In this document: positions 56,316 to 64,000 of the stretch, piece after piece
Layout: each line of letters opens with the position of its first letter
Numbering within the stretch: position 1 is the first letter of the stretch
NCBI GenBank assembly: GCA_029215795.1
Contig: JARDYH010000001.1
Coordinates: forward strand, 117,082,533 to 117,146,532
Source: Anniella stebbinsi
Taxonomy: Eukaryota > Chordata > Lepidosauria > Squamata > Anniellidae
Direction of reading: 5' to 3'
DNA length: 64,000 bases
Notes under the pieces: model-generated
Told to the model about the DNA's origin: nothing
Databases searched by the model: none
What the model saw: only the letters and a program-made list of their open reading frames with translations
Position numbers and translations under genes: made by a program

Positions 56316-56870
56316 AGCTCCCCAAGAATGTTTCTGCCCTGGTTTTAGGCATAGCCGGTGATGTAGTGGAGTCAGGCTCAAAGGGATGCAGCGCCAGCAC
56401 ATTTTGACAAACAGGGATGCTGACATCATCTCTCCCCCCCCTCTTAGAATTCCAAGTTCCCTCTGAGTTCAGCTGCAATCCTCACAGTAGCTGTTGCAGG
56501 GCGGGTGGGGGTTGGGGCAGAATAGATTTTCCCAGTAACAATATATTCTTGTGAGTTATCCCTGCTGTAATGCAAAATATTTTAGGGTGGCCTGGTCTTG
56601 AATGAGCAAGTAAAACTCAAAATCTTTATCAAAGACCTGCTCTTGGTAGAAATGAAAACTGTTAGAAATGGTGGATCAAGATATTTGCCTGATGTGGATC
56701 AACACAGTTGCCTGCATATTTGGATTCTCCTTGGGAACTGTCATGATGAGCATGTGCACTTTAAAATTTACTACTACTCCACTGGGCATAGCAGCCTGAA
56801 ACCTGTTTTGTGATTGGAGGAATACATATTTAGCTGTTTGGACTGCACAGGTCTGGTATCTGATAAGACA
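56316..56870. other. No gene recognised
   Basis: Includes a short plus-strand frame at 56598-56813 without a known motif. Confidence 0.4.
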
Positions 56871-58705
56871 ATTTATTTATTTACAATATTTATATACTGC
56901 TCCCCATCCAGAATTTTGGAGCAGTGGACAAAATAAAATTAGAAAAAACAGGATAAAAACACATTAAAAGTAGATTTTTAAAAGAAACAAAGCACAAAAC
57001 AGGCTGTGGCTGGTCATTAAGGAAAGGCTTCCTGGAACAACAGGAGGTACTGGAAGGAATACAAAGTTGGCACCTGCCTGATCTCCAGAGGCAGGGAATT
57101 CCATAGGATGGGGGGCACCACACTGAAGGCTCTTCCCCTGGTGGATTCCAATAGGGTGACAGGTCTATGTGGAACCACCAGGAGCATGCCCTCAGAAGAC
57201 CTTAGTGACCAGGCAGGTTGATAGGGGAGAAGGCACTCTCTCAAGTATTCTGGTTCCAAGTTGTTTAGGGTTTTGTACACGACTAGTACAAGAACCTTAA
57301 ACTTGGCCCGGTAGCGAATAGGCAGCCAGTGCAGTTCCCTCAGCAAAGGAGTTACATGCTGGAAAGGGGCAGCTCAGGACCACAGCTGAGCTGCAGCATT
57401 CTGCACTAGCTCCAGCTTCCGGAGCAACTTTAAGGGCAGCCCCACATAGAGTGTGTTGCAGTAATCCAAGCTTGAGAGGTTACTAATCCCTGTACCACCG
57501 TGGCCAAGCTATCCCTGTCCAGGGGAGGCCGTAGCCAGCGAACTAAAAGGCAGTCTGAGCTGCCATGGCCACTTGAACCTCCAGTGACAAAAATGGATCT
57601 AAGAGTACTCCCCAAACTACAAACCTGGTCTTTCAGAGGGAGTGCAACCCCATCCAGAACAGGCAGTGAACCTATCCCCGGACTCGGGAACCACTCACCC
57701 ACAGGGCTTCTGTCTTGCCAAGATTCAGTTACAGTTTATTGGCCCTCATCTATCCTGTTACTGTGTCTAAGCACCAGTCCAGGACCTGCACAGGGTCACC
57801 TGATTCAGTTGTCACAGGGCGGATCTACACACAAGTTTTTTGACGTTTTATAAGGGTTATGAAAACTCTTTGGGCCACATGACGCACTCCCTATAACGTT
57901 GTATATCTGTGGTTTTTTAAAACTGTCTTCAGTTATATACAACGGTTTCACTTTTAATACATCGTTTTAAGTAAAAGAATGTGCCCTTCCTTACCATTTC
58001 TGATTCATGGGGGCAGTGCTTCCTTTACTGGTGCCCAAATGCTGAGCAGTTGATTGGTGGGGAAGAAACAGGAAGTGGACCAGTGAACTACAACACCCAC
58101 AATTCTTAGCCCTATACTCGCTAGGGAATGACAGAGGAACTAAGAAGGAAGTGTGTAACTGAACTACAACCCCCACAATGCCTTGCCCTAAATTCATTGA
58201 AAAACGAAAGAGAAAGAGACAGGGCAGAACAATGTGTGAATGTACACACCACTTTAAAGACTGAAGACTGTTTCTCCTGTAACGTGAGTACTCAGTAATG
58301 TGGCCTAAGACGTTTTAGAATGCACCTATTTGGAACGTTTTAAAATACAATTTAAAACGTTCCAAAGGACTGTGTGGATTCCCCCACAGGGATATAGAGC
58401 TGCGTATCATCAGCTTACTAATGGCATTTAGCACCAAATCCCCTAATGACCACTCCCAGCGGCTTCATATAGATGTTAAACAACATTGGGGACAAGATGG
58501 GAACCCCATAGCTCAATGTCCAAGGGGGGGCCGGGAGTAGTCACCCAATGTTACTCTCTGAAAACAACCACCTAGGTAGGACCAGAACCACTGCAGCACA
58601 TTGCCTCCAATGCCCATCCCAAGGAGTCAATCCAGTCAATCCTCTCTTGATAAATGTCATCCATCAGGGTGACCAAGGCTGATCACTTTTCTAACAGCAC
58701 TCTGT
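56871..58705 (-). mobile_element. L2-like LINE interrupted by a MITE
   Basis: Tail at left (TTTATTTATTTACAATATTT). Minus-strand frames: LRELHWLPIRYRAKFKVLVL, TRGRAFSVVPPILWNSLP, LPVLDGVALPLKDQVCSLG and RDSLATVVQGLVTSQ; beyond the MITE (57817-58385), antisense RT codons (TTAAACAACATTGGGGACAA). Frameshifts throughout. Confidence 0.75.
57817..58385. mobile_element. 569-bp Harbinger-like MITE, member 2, inverted
   Basis: Ends GGGCGGATCTACAC and, from the right, GGGGGAATCCACAC. ACA flanks both sides (57814-57816, 58386-58388). Reads as the reverse complement of 45698-46264 along its full length, including AACGTTGTATA and the paired CACAATG-containing repeats. Confidence 0.8.
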
Positions 58706-59410
58706 CAAAGTCAGTTTTAGGGTTAGTTTGGTGTGTGTGTACATTGCTCTCAAGACAATGAAGTATGTTGACATATATAAGAAAAATAGAAAAAAGGATA
58801 AAGGTATAGAAGACATGGTACCTTGGGGAAAGGGCTTTAAAACAGATCAGACTTTTTTTCTGGCATCCCAGATTAAAATTTTAGTGAGGTACAGAGCTGA
58901 GGTAACAGGGAGGCTGTCTACATGCATGGAATGTCTTGCGGTGACTGTAGATCTGAGCTGCATCAGTTAGATGATGCAAGCGCAGCTTCGCAGCCACCAT
59001 GGGGCTTCCCCATGATGCTGCAATTTGAAAAAGTCAGGGATTTACCCCAACTTTTTCAAATGGAATGACAGCAATACTCTGCTTCCGCTGTCTAACGTCG
59101 CTCCAAGGCCAATCCGTGGTCAACCTGGAGGCAGTGCCAGGTGGAAGGAAACCATCCTTTAGAAAGAGCTGGTGATCAGAGGGTTTTCTTTGAGCTCTGG
59201 GGCTGAAGATATAGTAGAGAAGTAAAGAAAAAACTATTCACCATAGATATAAAGAAAAATTGAAATGAAAATTGAAATGTACCTTAGATGGAACATTAAG
59301 AAGAACTAAAGAGCAATGCAGCAATGATTGTGGAGTTTTCTTCTTTGAAAATTCTGAAAAAAGATTAGAGGCAGCTTGTTTTGAGAGGCACTTTTCAGGA
59401 ACACTTAGAG
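58706..59410. other. No gene recognised
   Basis: 58970-59110 shows a weak inverted motif (GAAAAAGTCAGGGATTTACC against CCCCAACTTTTTCAAAT), possibly a MITE scrap. Confidence 0.35.
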
Positions 59411-59549
59411 CAGGGTAGACAACCTAGTGCTTTCCAAATATGTTGGATTACAACTCCCTTAATCCCTGCCCACTGGCTTTGCTGGCTGGATCTGATGGTA
59501 GTTGTAGTCCAAAGCATCTGGATTCCACTAGGTTGCTTGTCCCTGGCTT
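59411..59549. mobile_element. hAT-like hairpin MITE
   Basis: CAGGGTAGACAACCTAGTGC with GGATTACAACTCCC; right half GGTAGTTGTAGTCCAAAGCA and ACTAGGTTGCTTGTCCCTG. Confidence 0.6.
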
Positions 59550-59552
59550 AGA

Positions 59553-59765
59553 GAATAGGGCAGCCATATCTCAGTAGCACAGCAGATGTTTTGCATGCAG
59601 AAGGTTCCAGGTTTGATTCCTAGCACCTCCAGTTCAAAGAATCAGGTAGCAAGTGATGTGAAGGACTTCTGCCTGAAATCCTGGAGAGCCATTACCAATT
59701 GAAATAGATAATAATGGGCTTGACGGACAAATTGTCTAGCTTGGTGTAAGGCAGGAGGCTTTCTA
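59553..59765 (+). mobile_element. tRNA-derived SINE of a second family
   Basis: CTCAGTAGCACAGCAGATGT, TTTGCATGCAGAAGGTTCCA, a B-box-like GGTTTGATTCC, then AATCAGGTAGCAAGTGATGT, CTGGAGAGCCATTACC and TTGACGGACAAATTGTC. The opening 70 bases preserve the tRNA shape; the rest is the family body. Confidence 0.7.
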
Positions 59766-60412
59766 TGACCAAAGGACAGGCAAATAGTGTTCACACACCA
59801 CTTTTTCTCCAGAATTCTAATTGTACAACTTTTCAGAACAACTTCTAAGACTAAAAGTCCTTCCTTAAAACCAATGTGCCTATCCATGGCAGAAAATTGA
59901 CAGAATGGCAGCAGCTGCCTGCAGGCGGAAGCCAAGGAAAAATAAATTTGGTGCCAGCTGTGTTAGACACAAGAAGATGGGACTTGCAGAAGGAGACAGT
60001 ATGTTCTAGGCTTTGTGGACACCGAGCAGAACTTGGAACTAGATTAGTATTGACTTGGTAGCTGCTGATTCCCAACAGTTCTTTTTCAACTTTCCAATGC
60101 GTTAATAAACATTTTTTTCCGAGTGATTTGATAAGTTTCCAAGGAAAATGGAAACTGATGCTCTGAAGTTGCCACCAAAATTTCCCTTCCTTTCCCTCTT
60201 TCCCCCGACAGTGACTCCATGCCTTTAACAGATGCATGATGGAAGACAGAAATTGTAGCTTTTCCTGATATGGAAATCCAGTGACTTTCTGCCCATCATG
60301 CAGCTGACTTTCTGCCCATCATATGCAGTGCCTGTCAGGAAAAACTAGCAATCCCTTAACACTACTGCCACCATTGAGGAAAGCACGGAAATGAAACAAT
60401 ATGGGAAGATGT
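59766..60412. other. No gene; short duplication
   Basis: GTGACTTTCTGCCCATCAT at 60282 recurs as CTGACTTTCTGCCCATCAT at 60304. AGCTTTTCCTGATATGG pairs with the later GTCAGGAAAAACTAGC, which suggests a small palindromic element at about 60250-60345. Confidence 0.4.
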
Positions 60413-60607
60413 TGCATTAGAAGACTGATCTCTTCCAGCAGGCCTACCCAACTGAATTTTAAGATGCTTTTAATAATTTGTTTTTAATGTTTTATCTATT
60501 TTATGGTCATTGTATTTATATTTATTGTTGTTCCCAGCCTCGATCCAGAGGGAGAGGCGGGTTAGAAATAAATAAATATATTATTATTATTATTATTGTT
60601 GTTGTTA
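60413..60607 (+). mobile_element. L2-like LINE 3' end
   Basis: TTCCAGCAGGCCTACCCAAC, TTTTAAGATGCTTTTAATAA, the hairpin CCTCGATCC...GGCGGG at 60538-60561 and a (TTA)n(GTT)n tail. It is the plus-strand version of the 3' ends at 7335 and 43933. Confidence 0.8.
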
Positions 60608-62759
60608 TGATCCATAATTAAGTCAAGATCTGTGGTTCTGTTAGGACATAATACAATCTCTTGATGTTGTACTTTGGACAAAGGAAGAATTTATGGTACA
60701 AAACAGATTCAGGGTAATACACCCCGCATCATATCCAGAGTAGCACAGCATCTAGCATTTCCAAGACAAATGAAGGACAGAAGAATAAAGGGCAGAATAA
60801 TCCTATGGGCATCCAGGGAGTGCTCCAATGTCAGAGTGTCACTGATATCCTATTCTTGCTGGCAGGTGCCTGGCAGAGCAGAAAGAGCCTCTCTGGAGAG
60901 CAATACCCAGGAGGGAGGAGTGCCTTTATTGCACATGGAGGGGAAAAAACCAGATTTTCCCTGCTCCAAAATAAAATGAAAAACAGAGGGGAAGAGGTGA
61001 AATGAGTGCAGGACAGGGACGACATCATTTGAGTACTGCGCTGCAATACCACATACCAGGCATGGCGAGTGTGTGATAAATTGCTGATGAGATGGAGCTC
61101 TTTGTCCTCCTTTCTGCTGATATTCCATGAGATGCTTTTGAGTCGAGTCATGAGGATGGGGGTGGGGGGAACTGGGAGTGTTTAAGATCCTGTGGATCCT
61201 TGGTGCCTCTTTTGCTCACCTCCTTACTCTTCATCTGCATACTCACCGGTGATTGGAGCTCTGACCTCAAGTGAGGATGCTGCTGTGGTGCTTTCCATTG
61301 TGGCTGAAACGGGTGGGAAGGGCAGAGGAAAGACCAATTTAGATTTCTCTTTCTGAAGTCGTATCAGGGTCTATGGCCTTGGAGGGAGAACTCTGCAATA
61401 TCTTATGGTCTCTGGGATGCTCTCCCAGGGACAATAAACTTTATATCTAAATCAACTATATTTTCATTTAGCTTTTAGAACACTTACATTTCCATTTGTC
61501 ATGTTTTCATCCTTCTTCCCTTTCTTTTCTTTTTTAAGACAACACCTTGGCTCATTGCCTTTCAGCTCTCAATTTTCTTTCTGCATAAAAGCTTTGCACT
61601 CTCTGAAGCAGTTAAGATTTCTTTGGGTCATAGTAAGTTCAGTATCTCCTAGAAAAGTGAGTGTGACCTTCATATTGTTTAAAGGTAGCATCTTTCTAGC
61701 ATATCTAATATAATTGCTTTCAGAGAAGGTTCTGGTTTGGTTGGAAATATGTATTGTACCTAATGGTAAGCCAAGCAGTATTCCTTGAAAAAAATGAATA
61801 TAGCACAAACACTTATGTATCTGAATTGTTATCCACATCACTGAAATAATTTATTGTGGGAAAGGAGGAATAGCAAAACATTTCTAGGTGCACATGGTTC
61901 TATAGTTTTGCTATTTGGAGACATTTATTTCCCTAAAACAATAATGTCTGTACACCCCTGTGAAAGAGGCAGTCCAGTCCCAGATACTGTTAACGGGCCA
62001 TTCACCTGCTTAGCTAAATGTGTGCAGCCTATTGGGAGAGTGTTGTGCTGTTGGGGAGTATAAGCTTCATATTTTGGGGGTGCTCTTGGGGGATACAGCA
62101 TTGTTGCTGTGAACACAGGTGGCTTTGGTGGTGCAGATCACCATTTATTAGCTTAGGCTGATATCTCAACTATGAGCTCCATCACACAAGTGATTTAGTG
62201 CACTCTCGCCATGCCTGGTGTGCGGATTTGCAGCATGGTACTCCATGACTCTGTGCCTGTCCTGCTAACACCCCACCTCTTTCCCAGCCTTTCCTAGAAT
62301 GCTGGGAAAGGCTGGGAAAGATTATTTTCCCTCAGCACATTTAATGTGCCCTAAGCCTCCATATAGTTTGAAAGGAACTGGGGGCTTGAATGGACTGCAA
62401 CAGGTCCTGGCAGGGAAAAGTGATCTCTCCCAGCAGCCGGCTCCAAGCCTCAATATAGAACCCAAACTTTGCATCCCAGGCTTGAAAGCATTTCTTAAAA
62501 TTATAAAATGCCTGAATCTCTGCAGAGACAGGATTGTATTCCCTCGATGCCCCCAAAGAGTCAGACTAAAGGATCATTCCATTTTTGCCTGGCAGAAAGG
62601 CGGTCTGGTTGAAGTACTCATCTGACAGGACTTGACTGGAAGGAGAAAGAGAAGGGGAGGAGTGGAGTGGAAGAGCAAAGGACTGAAGGACTGAAAGAGC
62701 AGCTATTCAGGTGAAAGGGATCATAAGCTTGACGTGCGAGTAAAAAAAGTGGAGGCAAA
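60608..62759. other. No gene recognised
   Basis: About 2.1 kb. A 14-bp-arm hairpin (CTTTCCCAGCCTTT against AAAGGCTGGGAAAG) lies at 62279-62322. Overlapping short frames on both strands near 60674-61151 have no known motif. Confidence 0.4.
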
Positions 62760-63120
62760 CCAGGGGGAAAAATAGGTGTGATGGAGGTCTATGACCTTAT
62801 CTAGACAGAGGTAGCCTAGCTACAGTTATCAATGACATAACCTCTCATTTAAAATGCCTTATACATGGAGTTGCCTTGAAACATGGTTCAGAAACTTCAG
62901 CTGACCCAAAATATGACTAGTTCATGTTAACATGAACTGGTTTACGTAATCACATTATGTCAGTATTTTGTGTTCTTCACTGGCTATTAGTCCATTTCTT
63001 TGTCCAGTACATAGTGTACCGATGGTATTAACCATTAAAACACAAAGCAGCTTGGGGCCAGATTATCTGAAGGATCACCTTCTCCCATAGACTTGCTGGG
63101 ACCCAGTACTTTTGCAGAAG
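62760..63120 (+). pseudogene. Degenerate L2-like LINE C-terminal fragment
   Basis: CTATGACCTTATCTAGACAG with AGGTAGCCTAGCTACAGTTA decodes to a decayed LDRGSLATVI-type motif, and CTTGGGGCCAGATTATCTGA to LGPDYLKD. Heavily mutated. Confidence 0.5.
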
Positions 63121-64000
63121 CAGGGGGCTGATTAAGATGGTCCACCCCAGGAAACTGATAGATCTGGATGGTTTTCTGATGGCTCGTGGGGATTTTCTTG
63201 TCACCTTGAGTTTGTTGAATCCTTGGTTGATCTGTGGAGTGGAGAAATGGCTCAGATGGTTGACATGATTGCTCTTGAGTGTCCTCTCACATGGAGTGGA
63301 GCCAAATGAGTCCCTGGTTTTCCAGGGCACTGTGGCGGATGAAATGAGTGAGACGACTAGAAGGATGTTGGAAGAAAACTCAGAATGTATCTGATCGAAT
63401 GTGGACTATTTGAAAGCCTACTCCATGGCAATGAGGGCAGTGAAGAAATCCCACCACCATTGCATCTGCACAGAGTCACCCAGTAGAGCTTCTTTGGGTG
63501 ATCAGAGGCCTATTACACCTGGCCTGTAAGAAGAGGAGGTGGACTACTCGATAGCCCACTGTGACCACTTTGCAGATAACATTAATTGTATCCATGCTGA
63601 TTTGGATGCCACAGGTGAAACAGGTCTGGTGGAAATAGCTTTGGCCTATTTGTCCATTTACAATGGATACTTTTCAATTTGAACAACCTGATAATGTGGA
63701 CAGGATCCTTGGAGAGGTGAAGCCTACCACTTGTGTGCTGGAATCTTGCCCTTCCCGGCTTATAAAAGCAGTTGGGGAGGGACTGGTTAAGTGGGTAAAG
63801 GTAGTGGTAAATGCCTCTTTTAGATAAGGTTCATCTTACCTAATGGAGCTGGTGGTAAGACCTTTGGTAAACAACAACAACAACCACAACAACCACAACC
63901 TTCCCTGAACCCCACTGTACTGGATAATTTCCAGTTGGTAACTAATATTGGAGCATGTGTTGGCTTCTCAGCTCCAGGAATTTCTGGATGATGTGGATTA
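63121..64000 (+). pseudogene. L2-like LINE, endonuclease/RT junction, runs off the window
   Basis: After 63300 the plus strand decodes, with stops, to text such as MRAVKKSHHH, SPSRASLG, FADNINCIHADLD, ESCPSRLIKAVGEGL, and near the end a DNFQLVTNIG motif matching NNYRQVSNLP in the better L2 at 45360. A (CAA)n insertion lies at 63869-63900. The order relative to 62760-63120 shows these are two different insertions. Confidence 0.55.

Overview
This 64 kb window looks like intergenic DNA of a non-avian sauropsid, most likely a squamate reptile. The basis is the repeat mix seen by eye: CR1 LINEs ending in the ATTCTATG-type tail, several L2-like LINE lineages, an L1 ORF2 tail, two kinds of tRNA-derived SINE, many small inverted-repeat DNA transposons and long microsatellites. 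I found no convincing host protein-coding exon, tRNA, rRNA or CRISPR. Almost every long reading frame is a decayed retrotransposon protein.

The most notable content is two copies, on the same strand, of a tyrosine-recombinase retrotransposon of the DIRS/Ngaro class. Copy A (1 to about 4008) enters the window inside gag. Copy B (about 16270 to 22561) keeps a GC-rich leader and all genes. Gene order is gag (CCCH-type finger plus knuckle), reverse transcriptase/RNase H in an overlapping +1 frame, tyrosine recombinase, then an SGNH-type hydrolase (GHS, GGND and DGVH blocks), followed by a shared 3' region with AATAAA. No methyltransferase segment lies between RNase H and recombinase, which fits Ngaro better than DIRS proper. 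Both copies are dead: copy A lost the RT catalytic box by deletion and carries a fourfold 51-bp expansion inside its hydrolase; copy B has stops and frameshifts, one just before the recombinase nucleophile.

Layout: 4009-6060 holds an L1 tail (-), a CR1 (+) and a TIR element. 6061-16270 is mostly unassigned DNA with an L2 (-), a 380-bp palindrome, a foldback nested in CR1, and a CpG-rich TIR element. 16270-22561 is Ngaro copy B. 22562-34190 has scattered CR1, L2 and SINE fragments and microsatellites. 34195-37205 has a CR1 holding a SINE that holds a foldback, then a probable hAT-like remnant. 37206-43478 is sparse, with one L2-like LINE. 43479-48715 is a three-layer nest: a CR1 interrupted by an L2, itself interrupted by a 567-bp Harbinger-like MITE. 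48716-64000 has more L2-like LINEs in both orientations, a second, inverted copy of that MITE inside another L2, and further small TIR elements.

The elements do not form a pathway. The window records successive insertions, and relative ages can be read from the nesting. Coordinates of repeat ends are estimates made by eye, without alignment software or a repeat library.
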